DNA of 64,000 bases from positions 806,001 to 870,000 of the forward strand of contig CP060758.1 in assembly GCA_023205875.1 (NCBI GenBank), in the 5' to 3' direction. The notes beneath the pieces were generated by a model that was given only the letters and a program-made list of their open reading frames with translations, searched no databases and was not told the DNA's origin. The position numbers and the translations under genes are program-made. The stretch comes from Chloropicon primus. Its lineage: Eukaryota > Chlorophyta > Chloropicophyceae > Chloropicales > Chloropicaceae. Positions 29,492 through 41,100 of the stretch are shown piece after piece. How positions within the stretch are numbered: position 1 is the stretch's first letter; each line of letters starts with the position of its first letter.

Positions 29492-29994
29492 GGATCTCCT
29501 TCCTCCGAAGATCCCGGTCCACAATGCCGTCACACAGTCAGCCCTTTAACCTTTTGCGCCCCGCACACACGCGCACGCTCCCTCACCCTCTCTCCTCGCC
29601 ACCTGAGTCTGCCTGAGACCTTTAGGGAAGGAGCAGACCGCGAGCAAAACCAGAGCTGATTTTCAGTCCAATTCTCACCCGTGCGTCATTTCTTTCAAGA
29701 GAGGGCTCGAACAAATCATGTAGAGACGAAATACTCCATCACGTCGCCCCCTCCTCCCCCCAGACCGACCCCCTCGCCTCTCCCGCCCCTCCCTTACCTC
29801 GTATCCCTCTCCACCAGAGCGCGCGCCTCGCCTCGCCTCGCTTGATGGATCCAGTTCAAGTCGGTCGGGCGCCGCAGGGTGAAGTGAGGAGGTGCGAGGG
29901 TTGAGCGAGGAAGTTTTGTCGGAGGACGAGGGGAAGAGGGGGGGGGCGTTGCCAGACGAATCTTCATCTCACGGGCTTTTGATCGGTGGGTCAC
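29492..29994. other. divergent intergenic region, ABHD13-type / CDC73
   Basis: No gene is supported. CGCCTCGCCTCGC repeats lie near 29827 and a G run near 29938; otherwise unique promoter-like sequence for the two divergent genes. Confidence 0.6.
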
Positions 29995-31772
29995 ATGGCG
30001 AGCATAGGGGACCCCCTCGCCCTGCTGAGGGAGTACAACCGAAACAGCGGGGAGCACTTGAACCGCGTCAAGCTCAAGGGGAATAAGGTCGAGTTCGAAG
30101 GTGTGAACGGGGGATCAAAAGTCGCTTTCGACAGGAAGACGTCGACGGGATACAGGTAAGTCGACCGACCGACCGGCGTAACCTTTGCGAGTGGTTGACT
30201 TCGCCTCACGCGCGCACGTGCTTGGGCCATCAGGGTTGTGGGGAGCAAACTCTCGTCTTGGAGTTTGTGCTCGATCTTCTCCGACCCTCTTATGGGTTTT
30301 CTTCGTGGTTCTGACATGACGCGTCTGGCGACCCTCCCTTGATCTTCCACGCACGCACTCACTCTCTCTCTCTTTCTGTGTTTTTGCGTTGGAACGTCAG
30401 GGCTCGCAAGGGGAAAGGAGATCCTTATGCCATCGACACCATCTTGCTGTTCCTGAAGAACAGAAATCTCAGTTGGAAGGACTACAATAATGTCACGAGT
30501 CAGTTTGGGGCCAAGTTCGTGTCGAAAGTGGATCAGAACCCGCTCCTTTCGTACCTCGATGGTAAAGTGGACACCGTGGCCGGACTGGAGGCGGTGGCGC
30601 GCATCGTCGTGCCCGAGAAGGAGCTCGTGGACGAGGGGGAGGCCAAGCCAACAGCGGCCAAGTCCATCTGGACGGAGATCCCCAAAGATCCGGCCGAGCT
30701 TCTCGGCACGGTCAGGGAGGTGGAGAGGAATCTCGTGCACCACACGAGCGTTCTCATGTGCCCCGTGCAAACTTTTGATCCGTATACAAAGGTTGCCTCC
30801 GATTACATCAAGAAGTTCAAGAAGGAGGAGGAACGCGGGAAGAAGGAGGCGGGGAGCAGGGATCCGCCCAAGGCGCGGGCCAAGGGGTATGAGAAGAGGC
30901 CTGCTGAGGTTCCGACCGTCTCTGGCCGCGTGAAGATTAACCCGCAGACTGGCCAGGCCTCGACCAAGGACGTGAGAATGGAGTTCGACGAGGAGCAGTA
31001 CAGGAAGAACAGGTTTGGTGACGCCAAGTTTGACGTGAACGAGTACGGAGGGGCACCCATGCAGGTGGACGCCGAGTCCGTGATTCCTCCGGAGAGCGAG
31101 GCTGAGATGGCAGCGGTGAGAAAGCAGGAGGAGAAGGAGAAGGAGAGGGCGAGGAGGAAGGAGGAATACATTAGGAAGAAGAAAGAGGAGAAGAGGAGGC
31201 AGCACGCGGAGGAAGAGAGGCAAAGGAAGAAGGAGTCCAGGGAAAGGCCCATTGTCCTGATATCCCCGGGCTACAACTGCATCTTGAACAAGTACAACGT
31301 CAAGACTTTTCTCGAGAAGGGGAACTTCGAGCCCTGGGATGTCGCGAACAAGAAGAATAAAGGAAAGCCCAAGAGCACGCAGAACATGACGAGGGTCTTT
31401 AACAGGACGGGGAGCGACCACGTTAGCTACAAGATCACCGAGGAGGTGCCGCAGGACCCGAACCAATGGAAGCGAGTGTGCGCCGTGCTGGTGACGGGGA
31501 AGAAGTGGCAGTTCAAGGGGTATCCAGCGAACCAGTTCAAGGGATTGAAAGAGAACAACTTTTCGAGCCTCTTCACGAGCCTTTGCGGCTTTTACTTCCA
31601 CTACACCTCCGACCCAGTCCCAAAGGAAGTGACGGAGTGGAACGTCAAGGTGATTGGGATCGACAAGAATAACAGGCACAAGGACATTGCGGCCTTCAGA
31701 GAATTCTGGACGAATTTGGACAGGTTCTTGGCGGAGAAGAAGAGGAGGGGAGACTTCAACTACAAGTACTGA
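29995..31772 (+). CDS. CDC73: Paf1 complex subunit CDC73 (parafibromin)
   Basis: Two exons, 29995-30155 and 30401-31772 (510 residues), with a phase-2 intron bounded by GTAAGT and CAG. Exon 1 has the CDC73 start DPLALLREYNRNSGEHLNRV, and exon 2 the ID segment DPYAIDTILLFLKNRNLSW. The C-terminal ~170 residues are the Ras-like Cdc73 domain (RPIVLISPGYNCILNKYNVK, KRVCAVLVTGKKWQFKGYPA). Between them is a long Lys/Glu/Arg helix (about residues 270-345). CDC73 belongs to the Paf1 complex, which travels with RNA polymerase II and supports histone H2B ubiquitination and 3'-end formation. The stop is 48 bp from the stop of the convergent TL29 gene. Confidence 0.95.
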
Positions 31773-31820
31773 GAGAGTGTCTTGAACAGAAAAACTTTAT
31801 TATGCTGCGTTTGATAAAAT

Positions 31821-32828
31821 TCACAGTTTCTTTGGCAAACCCTGCTTCGGAATGGGGTGAAAGTATCGCTCCACGTCGAATTTTGCGCCCAACGTGCTGA
31901 GCTTGGCGAAGCCCGCCGCAAAATCGATCTGGTAGTTCGTCTGCGTAACCGTCTGCCTCGACTGCTGGTAAGACTTTGTGTAAAAGGCAAACTTGCCGTC
32001 GATCTCCTTCAGTTGGGACTCGACCTCCTCCAGCGTTCCCGTCGGGAAGCAAGCCGCTAGCGCAGTCACGTTGCCGGCGGTGAGCCCGTTGCCGAGCGCC
32101 CTCTGCGCCAGGTCCGCCGTCGACAAGCTCAGGGACGAGCCGTCGGGGGCCTCGGCGTCCACCCGACCCAGTGGCGGAGGCGGAAAGTCGTTCCCGTAAC
32201 CCTGCAGGATGACGTTGGCGCTGGTGGGGTCCTTGGCCTTGTCCACGATCTGCTTGATGAAGTTCGACCGGACCTTGTAGTACGCCGCAAAGACGATCAT
32301 GTCGGCCACGGAGATGGTGAGAGGGAACTTGGAGGCCCTCTCGGCCTCCTCCTTGGCCTTTTTGATCTGGCTCACGGTCGTGGAAAGCTCCCCGTCCAAG
32401 CCCAGCGCCTTGAGCTCGTCCGGAAACAGGGCGATGGATCCGTTCGCCCCGCCCGTCTTGGCGCCCTTGTCGTACGACACGGCGTCCAGGAAGGCCAGCT
32501 TCAGGCACTTGACGTAATCGTCGCTCACGTTCGCCTTGATCGCGTCCTTGATCAGACCCAGGACCTCCTGCCTTTGCTGCGCCTTGGCCCCCTTCGGCAA
32601 CGATTTCACAGGGGTCATCGCGACGCCCTCCTCCGCCAGGGCGACGGAGCTCCCACCCGTCGTCGCGAGCCCAAGCCCGAGCGCGAAGACCACGTCCCTC
32701 CGAGTGGTGGAGAAGGACTCGTCCCTCTTCCTCGATCCCGTCGGAGAGGGCCCTTTCTTCGAGGCGCAGGCCCTCACGCAGCACGGCCTCCCCCGCAAGG
32801 CCCCCATCCCCTTCAACCCCATCCCCAT
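31821..32828 (-). CDS. APX4: thylakoid lumenal 29-kDa protein TL29 (APX4), Tat substrate
   Basis: 335 residues. The mature part matches plant TL29/APX4, an ascorbate-peroxidase fold protein without heme activity found near PSII in the lumen: LKLAFLDAVSYDKGAKTGGA, NGSIALFPDEL, ISVADMIVFAAY, and the late QSRQTVTQTNYQIDFAAGFA. The leader is bipartite: a stroma-targeting part (to about residue 45), then STTRRDVVFALGLGLA, a twin-arginine motif with hydrophobic core, and an ALA cleavage site before EEG. It therefore should use the cpTat pathway, whose TatC gene lies divergently next door. ATG 32828 gives the shortest good leader; upstream frame is low complexity. Confidence 0.92.
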   Translation of the reverse strand: MGMGLKGMGALRGRPCCVRACASKKGPSPTGSRKRDESFSTTRRDVVFALGLGLATTGGSSVALAEEGVAMTPVKSLPKGAKAQQRQEVLGLIKDAIKANVSDDYVKCLKLAFLDAVSYDKGAKTGGANGSIALFPDELKALGLDGELSTTVSQIKKAKEEAERASKFPLTISVADMIVFAAYYKVRSNFIKQIVDKAKDPTSANVILQGYGNDFPPPPLGRVDAEAPDGSSLSLSTADLAQRALGNGLTAGNVTALAACFPTGTLEEVESQLKEIDGKFAFYTKSYQQSRQTVTQTNYQIDFAAGFAKLSTLGAKFDVERYFHPIPKQGLPKKL

Positions 32829-33503
32829 GGCTCCTTTCGCTCGGTGTTCCACGCCAAAGCAACAAACTCTTCCCTTCGGTCGAACGCAGCAGAGAGAGAG
32901 AGAAAAAAAACCAAACGCAGACCCAGACGCAGACGCACGTTTCAGTCTCTTCCGTTGTCCTCCAAGCAAGGAACGCAGGAGCGAGCGAAGCCTCCCCCTC
33001 ACCTTTGAGCTCTTGGAGGAGATCTCGACCGGGCTTATCCACAAACCCAGAGAGGAGAGTTTTTTCGTTTTTCGTGGCCAGACGGCGAGCGAGGGGAGTG
33101 CGGTGCGGTGTGCGAACGAGGTGAGTGAGGGTGACGGAAAGGACGAGCAAAGGGGGGAGGCATTGCGTTCTTCGCGTCTTTCTCTTTCGAAGGACACCTC
33201 GCTCGGAGGAAGGGACAACAAACTGAGGTCACGGGGGACTGAAACAGAACCTGGTTTCGTCGTTGCGTTGCAGACGTGGTGGACATTGACTGACGCCACT
33301 TTGAGCAAAGGGGGGAGGCCGAGGGCCACGGGTTAGGGCTGGTGCGCAAGACCTCGTCCCACGAGCTCGCGATTGGTGCGACGCCTGACCTGCTCGAGGC
33401 CACGCACGCACGCACGAGAGAGAGAGAGAGGTGTGTGTGTGTGTGTGTGTGTGACGTGGCAAAGGTGTCGAGGGTCAGAGGAAGGTGGTGTAGCGGAGAG
33501 GTC
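32829..33503. other. shared divergent promoter region TL29 / TatC
   Basis: 675 bp with no gene of its own. Contains an AGAGAGA-A(n) stretch (about 32890-32910) and an (AG)n-(GT)n tract (about 33417-33453) in the probable TatC leader. Frames that run through it on either strand are produced by GC bias. Confidence 0.6.
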
Positions 33504-34715
33504 ATGAGATTGGGACGAAGGGCGACGTCGTGTGCGATGTACGCGTCGTCGACGACGGCGTCCTCGTCCGCGGGGAGCTGCGGGGTCGCGAGCGCGAGGA
33601 GGCAAGCCCAGGGAGGGCGTCCGAGGCTGGGGGGGGGGAGGTGGCGCGACGGCAGGGCGGTGCGCGTGCGCTCGGGGATGGGGGAGGACGCGGAGAGGGA
33701 CTGGAGCGAGGGGGAGTCCTCCTCCTCGTCCTCCTCGTCCCTGTCGCCCGAGTTTGTTCCGCTGTCGCAGAGGACGGAGTTCGAGGAAGCCATGGAGGCG
33801 CAGGGCTTGGACAGCGAGAAGGTTCCCGTGGCAACGCGAGCGAGCTCTCCCCCGAAAAGCATCGAGGAGTACGACAGGGAGTTCGCCCTGGCGGAGAGTC
33901 GCGAGAGGAGGTCGGCCATGCTCGCCGAGGGGGAAGACAAGACAGCAGTGCAGAAGTTTCTGTTTCCGGACAAGGAGCAGCTCCCGGACGACGTGGAGAT
34001 GTCCATCTGGGAGCACCTCGACGAGCTGCGCGAGAGGGTCCTCGTGTCGGTCGTCGGCGTCGGCGTCACTATCGTCGGCTGCTTCGCGTACTCGAAGCAG
34101 CTCGTGGAAATCTTGGAGGCGCCCGTCGCGGACAAAGGCGTGAAATTCCTTCAGCTCTCCCCCGGAGAGTTCTTCTTCACGTCCTTCAAGGTCGCGGGGT
34201 ACACCGGCCTCCTCCTCGGGGCGCCCTTGATCCTGTACGAGATCATCGCGTTCGTCCTTCCGGGCCTCACGGTCTCGGAGAGGAAGTTCCTTGGACCAAT
34301 CGTCCTCGGGTCGTCGGTGCTCTTTTACGTGGGCTTGTTCTTCTCTTACGCCGTGCTCACCCCCGCGGCCCTGACGTTCTTCGTCAGCTACGCGGACGGG
34401 GCGGTCGAGAGCCTGTGGTCCATCGACAAGTACTTTGAATTCGTACTGGTGCTCATGCTGAGCACCGGGCTGTCTTTCCAGGTGCCTGTGATCCAGGTCT
34501 TGCTTGGGCAGACGGGGCTCGTGAATTCGGACACCATGTTCGGCGCCTGGAGGTACGTCGTCGTGGGAAGCGTCGTTGCCGCTGCCGTCCTCACGCCCTC
34601 CACGGACCCGTTCACGCAGACCCTCCTGGCGGCGCCCCTGATAGGCCTCTACCTTGGCGGGGCGGGGCTCGTCCGGCTCACGGAGCAGAGCAAGTCGACT
34701 GGGGAGCTGCAGTAG
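33504..34715 (+). CDS. TATC: plastid Sec-independent translocase subunit TatC
   Basis: 404 residues: a transit peptide rich in Arg/Ser/Gly (to about residue 60), an acidic Ser linker, a stromal charged stretch, and then the TatC core with six helices. The signature [20 protein letters not shown] and the [20 protein letters not shown] loop with its conserved Pro-Gly-Glu-Phe are present, as is [17 protein letters not shown]. TatC binds the twin-arginine signal and forms the thylakoid Tat translocase with Tha4 and Hcf106. ATG 33504 is the first that yields a transit peptide rather than repeat-coded sequence. A TGTAA signal follows the stop by 20 bp. The neighbour TL29 is a predicted client. Confidence 0.95.
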   Translation: MRLGRRATSCAMYASSTTASSSAGSCGVASARRQAQGGRPRLGGGRWRDGRAVRVRSGMGEDAERDWSEGESSSSSSSSLSPEFVPLSQRTEFEEAMEAQGLDSEKVPVATRASSPPKSIEEYDREFALAESRERRSAMLAEGEDKTAVQKFLFPDKEQLPDDVEMSIWEHLDELRERVLVSVVGVGVTIVGCFAYSKQLVEILEAPVADKGVKFLQLSPGEFFFTSFKVAGYTGLLLGAPLILYEIIAFVLPGLTVSERKFLGPIVLGSSVLFYVGLFFSYAVLTPAALTFFVSYADGAVESLWSIDKYFEFVLVLMLSTGLSFQVPVIQVLLGQTGLVNSDTMFGAWRYVVVGSVVAAAVLTPSTDPFTQTLLAAPLIGLYLGGAGLVRLTEQSKSTGELQ

Positions 34716-34734
34716 GAGGAAAATGAGAATTGAT

Positions 34735-34739
34735 TGTAA
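34735..34739 (+). terminator. TGTAA poly(A) signal of TatC
   Basis: TGTAA 20 bp after the TatC stop codon in an AT-richer stretch before the convergent gene at 34804. Confidence 0.55.
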
Positions 34740-34803
34740 CAGCGCGCCGCGCATATACCAGACGAACAAGAAAAAAGTTTTAAGGGATATTCATCATCTT
34801 ACT

Positions 34804-35856
34804 TCAGCCGACGTTCAAGACCGTCGTCAGGGTCGCCAAGTTGGGCGCGAGGCACTGAAGGATGGAGGGACCGCCGTTGAATGGCGTGGTGAAGCGAACA
34901 GTCTCTCCGCTGGGGGTCGTGCCATTCTTCTGAAAGATCGTGTTGGTCTGCTCGGACGCGGGGAGCCCGAAGGCCTCCAGCATGACCGGAGCAAAGGCCA
35001 AGATCTGCTCGGTCGTGCAGCCAGCGTTGTAGTAGTCATCCACGAGCTTTGGCAGCCGCTCTCCGACCGTCTCGAACATGGTGCCTTGGGTCACAATCAC
35101 CGCAACAGGTTGGATGTAACCCTGATCGACGATGCACTGGTTCGGAAGTGTCACCAACCAATTGTATATTGGGGGGTTGTTGGAGATCACGTTGGCGTAC
35201 AAGGTCGGGATGAGTGCCTGGAGTTGCGGAGGAATACCACCTGATCCCCCTCCCGAGCCCCCGCCCCCGATGAGCGCCGGGTTCTCCAGGACCGACTGGA
35301 TGACAGGATTCGCCAAGACGGCGTTGATCGCGTCGAAGAACGGCTCCGTTTCACCGCCGCACTCGTAGTAGCTGCTGATCACGTACGGGATGAATGGCCC
35401 CAGCTCCTCAAGCAGGGGCTGCAGATCCGGAGGCGCCAAGTTGGCGTCAATCACCGTGCTGAGCAGGCCCTTGAACCCTGTCCCGAGCACGAGCTCCCCC
35501 ACGTCGACGCCGTCCAGGAGGACCTCGAGCGCGGGGAGGAGCGACGCCAGAGCCTGGAGTCTGGAGGAGGATGGCTCCTCGCTCCCGGTCAAAGCTGAGA
35601 AGGCGGCTGGATCAGACAGAGCGAGGCCTGCCGCGGCCACGAGCTGCTCCTGCGTCCCTCGAGCCCCGACGTAGTCGTAGAGGAACGTCATCAGGTAAGG
35701 CGAGACCTGGTTCATGACGCTGCCAATGATCCCAGGCCCAGGCGAGGAGGACTTTACTCGAATCCAGTTCGCGGACGTCTCGCCCGCGAGGAGGACGAGG
35801 ACGAGGAGGAGAACTGCGGCGAGGGGGGCAGGGGAGGCACGCGATCGTCGCCCCAT
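34804..35856 (-). CDS. secreted protein, unrecognised
   Basis: 350 residues with a classic signal peptide (basic start, then LAAVLLLVLVLLAGETSA). The mature protein is rich in Leu, Pro, Ala and Val with few charges, has six Cys, a Gly/Ser linker (about residues 200-212) in the middle, and similar spacing of Y-x-C or C-I-V motifs on both sides of the linker, so it could be two related helical halves (SSYYECGG and DDYYNAGC recur). No transmembrane helix follows. I do not recognise the family. Convergent with TatC. Confidence 0.7.
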   Translation of the reverse strand: MGRRSRASPAPLAAVLLLVLVLLAGETSANWIRVKSSSPGPGIIGSVMNQVSPYLMTFLYDYVGARGTQEQLVAAAGLALSDPAAFSALTGSEEPSSSRLQALASLLPALEVLLDGVDVGELVLGTGFKGLLSTVIDANLAPPDLQPLLEELGPFIPYVISSYYECGGETEPFFDAINAVLANPVIQSVLENPALIGGGGSGGGSGGIPPQLQALIPTLYANVISNNPPIYNWLVTLPNQCIVDQGYIQPVAVIVTQGTMFETVGERLPKLVDDYYNAGCTTEQILAFAPVMLEAFGLPASEQTNTIFQKNGTTPSGETVRFTTPFNGGPSILQCLAPNLATLTTVLNVG

Positions 35857-36107
35857 CGTGGAGAATGGGGTGGGGGGGTCTCCCCCTCCCCCGGCCGCGA
35901 TGCGATCGATCGATCCCTCGTCTCGACAGGCGAGGGGTCAACGCCCAAGATTCTTGGTCTTGGAGGGGAGAAGAATTTTTGTTTTTTGGGGGGGACGTTA
36001 CTTTACTTTTAACCGAAAATTGACGTGGTGGGGTGCCCCCACTCGGATGTCCCGATGACACTTTTGACCCGCCACACCACCTCCGCGACCACCCACTCTC
36101 AACAACC

Positions 36108-37857
36108 TCAAAGCAGGGTGCGAAGGTGCCCGAGCCACTCGTCCCGGCCCTCCTTCGAGCCCGGGTCCAGCTTCATGTCGTGCACGTCGTTCTCAATGGC
36201 GAAGGCGAAGGGCCTGTCCGAGCTCTTGATGTCGTCGACGACCTTGGCGTCCTTGAGGTTCACCCGCCTCATCTTGCCGCCGTCCTTGCCGCTGGGGTAC
36301 TCCACGATGAAGGTCCGCCTCAGTCGAAGCAGGTTGATCTTCCTCCTCTTCCACTCCGCCATCTTGATGAGCTCCTTCTTGCCGCCCTCCTTCTTGAACA
36401 TCTCTTGGCTCAGGACGAGCTCGTACTCGGGGATCGGCTGGCCTTGGACCACGTTCAGCACGTCGAAGTACGAGGTCAGGTAGTGGTCCTGGATCATGGA
36501 GTCGGACAGCTCGAAGCGGTTGAGGCCGGACCAACCGTGGGAAACCTGGAACGCCTCGTAGCCGGCCTCGCTCACCCTCAGCATGACCACAAGGTCGCCG
36601 GGAGGGAAGAGGGGCTGGATGGCCTTCTCCTCCCCTGGGTACTGGGGGTACTCGCGCACGGATGCGGCGGCGTCTCCGGCACCGCTCTCCCCCTTCTCCT
36701 TCCCCGTGAAAGACAACTTGGACATCTTCCCGGTAGCGTAAGCGGTCATCGAGCTGAGTTTCGGCTTCAGCATGGCCGCGGCCTTTTTCCCCATGTCGCT
36801 CACCTGGCCCACCGCTCTCTTCGTGGAGTCCGTGGCCTTATTGTACGCCTTCATCGAAGCCACCCTCGTGGTGACTTCCCCGCACTTTGTTCCCACGTAG
36901 TCCGCCATCTTACCCGCCCTCGTCGAAGCCAAGTCTTCTCGGGCCATCTGGCCCCAGTTCAGTTGAAGCAGCTCCTCGGTCAACCCCCGCATATTCGCCA
37001 CGGACATCCTGCACACGATGTCGTCGTTGCAGACCAGGGACTCGATGTAGGGCTTCGATTCGACGGCAAGGCTGAGCTCAACCACGGGTGGAGGAGCGAT
37101 AGCGTAGCAGGACAAGCTCTTGATGGCGTTGGTCTCCTTGAGCAGAATAGCGAGCAACGCCGCAGTTCCCGCCCCGAGGCTGTGGCCCACCAGGACCACG
37201 CGGAACCCCTCGTCGGAGAGATCCGCAAGCTGCTGCTGCACCTTCTCCAGGAGGGCCTTGGCGCTCTGAAGCATGCCTCTGTGCATTGCCCGGCCGGAAT
37301 GGACCTCCGCTTTGCTGTCCAAGTCAGTGAGCATCTGTTTTGGTGTTGGAGGAGAAGAGAAGAGAAGAGGGGGAGGGTCGTCAGGTGCCAGTCCACGGCC
37401 TGTGCAAGGCGGAGGGGAATCGCTGGATGCCGAATGTACGTACGTCTTTCCTGGTGACGGTTCCCCTGACACCGAAGACCACCACCTTGTCCGCTTTGTT
37501 GTACGCCCAATAGTGTGCGGGCACGGAGAATTTGCTCTCGACCTCGGCGTGGACCAGAGTCAAGCCGTGCTCGGACAAAAGATACTTTCTGATGGCGGCC
37601 TCGTCCTTCGTGTAAGCAATGTCAGCAAGAGAGCTCGCCCAAGCGAACTTCTTCAACCTCTCCTGCGGACAACTCGATGCCTCCCTACTGGCGAGGAGGT
37701 CTGCCTTTCTTTTCTCAAAATCGAACTCAGTTTTCCGTTTCTCCGACAGGTAAGCCAGTCCAACAAGGATGTCCGTCAGTTTCCACTCTGAACCCAACGC
37801 CTTGTTCCCCGCGGAAAGGCTCTCCGCCACGCTCATCATGTCCTTCTTCCACCCCAT
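36108..37857 (-). CDS. class 3 lipase (diacylglycerol-lipase-like)
   Basis: Two exons, 37857-37444 and 37334-36108, phase 0 (546 residues). Exon 1 ends with the core strand KVVVFGVRGTVTRKD; exon 2 starts MLTDLDSKAEVHSGRAMHRG, which completes the conserved RGTxxxxDxxTD stretch of class 3 lipases, so the junction is well supported. The nucleophile S190 is in VGHSLGAG; acid and His candidates follow in SLVCNDDIVCR and the C-terminal half. Beyond residue ~300 a Lys/Ala-rich linker leads to a beta-rich C-terminal region (MLRVSEAGYEAFQVSHGW) not typical of short lipases. Likely acts on membrane glycerolipids; no signal peptide or membrane helix is apparent. Confidence 0.85.
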
Positions 37858-38130
37858 GGCTCCAAGGCGCAATCTTCTTCTGCTTCATCTATCTTGTCTC
37901 CAAAAGCAAAAAACAAAAAAAGGGGGAGAAAAGGGGGACGGTTACACCTTGTGGGACAGTTTGGTTGGTTGGTTGGTTGGTTGGTTGGGCTTGTCTGCAC
38001 GCGAAGCTCTGCGTTTTTGGTGCCGCTGCTGCTGAGCTGATATGAGTTCATCAGGTGAAGTGAGTGCCGCTATATTCTTCTTGATTTTATAATAGTCTAT
38101 ATCATTTTTCTTTCCGCGTTCGAACACTGG
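37858..38130. other. spacer with (TTGG)n
   Basis: No gene. Holds seven TTGG units at 37961-37988 and an AT-rich patch at about 38070-38110 that probably serves as the 3' UTR of the surface-protein gene. Confidence 0.6.
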
Positions 38131-41100
38131 TTAGAGTTGGTCGCTCAAGGGGTTGAACTGCGTCTGCCTCTTCGGTTCAGGTGTATCGTAGCTGAAGTGG
38201 TTCATACTGGCACGAGCTGTTGGGGATCCGAACCCATTCAGGTCCGAGTAAAACTTGTTTCTGGCCACGTGGCCAGAGTTCTTGCGCTTCTTGTATCCGT
38301 ACATGCCTAGCGTAAGCACCACGAGAGCTCCACCGCCTATTCCTGCGAGCAGTCCGATGGGGGGCAAGCTGGCCTTTTTCGCGTCCTCTTGCTCTACTTG
38401 CACGTCTCCATTTAGCGTCGTGAATTGCTTGATTTGGTCGAGGTCCACGTTGTCCTTGTCTGCAATGCCCAAGGCGTTGCTGAACGCGTCAGAGTCTTTG
38501 ATGACATCGACCACCATCGTCAAGTCCTTCACATCTGTTTTCGTCTTTTCAGCCTGTGCCTCACTCCCTTGTCCCTCGTACTCGATTTGGACGTTCGTGA
38601 TCAAGCTGCCTTGCATCAGGATGACAAGGACGCGCTCCCGCGGTACTCCGGCGACCCTTGACCAAGACGTCTTCAGATCCTCTTCGATGGCACCGAGCTT
38701 GCCGTCGGCCTTCAGGGCCGCATAATCGACTCCCTCGAAGCGCAGTGAGAAGAGCACCTTGACCTTCTTGCTTTCATCCTCGGGGCTTGGTTGAGGTGGA
38801 GGTGGAGGTGGTGGGGGCGGGGATGGCGGTGGAGGTGGGGGCGATGGCGGTGGGGGCGGGGATGGAGGTGGAGGTGGGGGCGATGGCGGTGGGGGCGGGG
38901 ATGGAGGTGGAGGTGGGGGCGATGGCGGTGGGGGCGGGGATGGAGGTGGAGGTGGGGGCGATGGTGGTGGAGGTGGAGATGGGGTTGGTGGAGGTGGTGG
39001 AGGGTACGGAAGTGCAACCAGGGGATAGTCCGTTTCGGCTCCGCCAAACATGGCGAGCATGTCGCTCCCAGCTGTCTTAGAATTCAAAGCCATGGTACTC
39101 GAACCATCAGCTGCAACGTTGACGCACTGCTTGAAAGGGTACGCCACAGGAGCCGGAAAGTTCTCGTACTTCTTGGAGCAGGTGGCGTCCTCGTACACGT
39201 TGAGATACATACCGGACGAGTTTGTGGTCACGATGTAACTGTAGTCCTCGCCAGACAGGCACGTGCTCGAGGGGGCAAATTTGTACTTTGGCGGACCATT
39301 TGCGAAGGAGCAGTTATACTCGTCGAAGTGCAGGTACACCAAGTCGTAAGTCTCCGCATGGAATTGTGCGGGCTCCACCTCGTCAAGTTTTATGTTGCCG
39401 AGCGGAGAGCAGGAGAGGTCCAGATCGTTTCCAAAAGCTGCCATCTCGGAAACGTCTGTGCCGTTACATCCTGGCGACGCCCAAACGACGTAAAAGGGCT
39501 CGCCGTCGTCCACAACAAGTGCTACGCTCATGTTACCTTCCTCGTAGCAGACTTCCATCTCCCAAAGCTGCTCGTAATCCGCCGTGTTTTCGCCGTTGCA
39601 GAGCTCGTCGGCGTATTCCTTCACGTGGACCCACTTCTTGTTTGGCCCTGGTTCAGGGAATGGAATGTGGGGCTCGTGTGTCTGGTTGGCGAACGGGAAG
39701 AGCTCCGGATGGTGCTCCTCTCCAAACGCCTTCATCAGTGTATCTAATGCCCCGTTCCTTCCTGTTACAATCATGTAGTGGTGAGGCTGGTTGTCATCCC
39801 AGGGGTTGATGCACGCGTCCATTGGCAGCTGCTCTCTCGTGTAGTTCCCAGTGCAATTGTCAATGTCAAACTTTTTACTCCCGAGGTAACGCACGCTTTT
39901 CGCTTCGTCATCGTCATACCCAATAGCCGGGAAGAGCATTTCGTTGTCCACGTCGGCCCCGTTCATGCACTCGTAGTAGTTCATCATCACAAAGCTAACC
40001 TGTGCGCCCGAGTCATATTTGCAGTAATGCGCGCCCACGACATCTGCTGTGACGTTCAAGCCTTGGGCTGGAACATTTGTCCGCGCCACGCGAGCCCAGC
40101 CATATTCGTAGTAGAATGCGTCCTTGAAGCAGGAGTTGTCGTCGACGGTGCGTGCATCGAACTGCTTGGCGTGTTCGCACCCAAATCCTGTGAAGAGGAA
40201 AATTTCTGTCCCCGTGATTATCTGGGACTGCTGCTGGTTCGTATCCGGGTGGAAGTTGTCAAAGCACTTGTTCTCCTCAAAGACCCTGTAGATCGTTCCC
40301 GGAGCGTTCTGGGCACAGGTGTCGTCAGGACCAGTGTACGCAACCACGCTCCAAGTTTTGTTGGAGATTGGCTCGAACGGGTAATCGCGTGGGGTTCCCC
40401 CGAAGATGGTAACCATCTCGGACGAGGGATCCTTGGCAGAAATGGCCATGATTGAGCTTCCATCCTCCTGATTCACGCATTGCCTGAAAGGGAAGAACTG
40501 CTCCGCCGTCACGTTGAAGGTGGGGCAAAAGTTTCCGCCGTACTCCTTCACGTTCACGCCCGTCGCGTTCGTTGACAAGGCAATGCTTTCCAGTTCTGAG
40601 GGGTCCTCGTTGTCTGGGGACGAGAGGCAGGCGTCGAAGGGGAACATGCGGTATTCCAGCGCTTGGTCTTCCAGCTTGCAGTCAGGTCCGAAGAAAAACA
40701 GGCCAATCGCTCCATAATCTGCGTCAAAGCTCTCGGGCTCCACAACACGTGCTTTTGCCCTGCCTTCAAAGACAGGAGAGCAGTCAAGACCCAAATCCAT
40801 CGATATGGGTACCCTGTAGCTCAACGTACCGCTCTCAAAGCAGCCTGGACCCTCCCAACCGTAGAGGTAGAGCTCGTTGTGCGTCGCATTGTCATAGAAC
40901 ACCATTTTACTCTCCCCGTCGACGAAATAGCAAACACCAAGCTCAACTAGTCTCTCGAAATCCTGAGTGTTCTCGTCGCCGCAACCGTCTTTTCTGAAGC
41001 CTTTGATCCACAGCCACCGCTTTTCTGTCATGTTCGCAGGGCTTGGAGCGAATGGCGGTAAGGTTTGGTTCATGAAAGGAAACGCGTTCAACGGCATGTC

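Noticed and set aside
38790-38998. Calling the large surface gene a pherophorin from its proline stalk
   Set aside because: The globular modules do not show pherophorin-domain motifs, and the protein has a transmembrane anchor and SEA-like domain.
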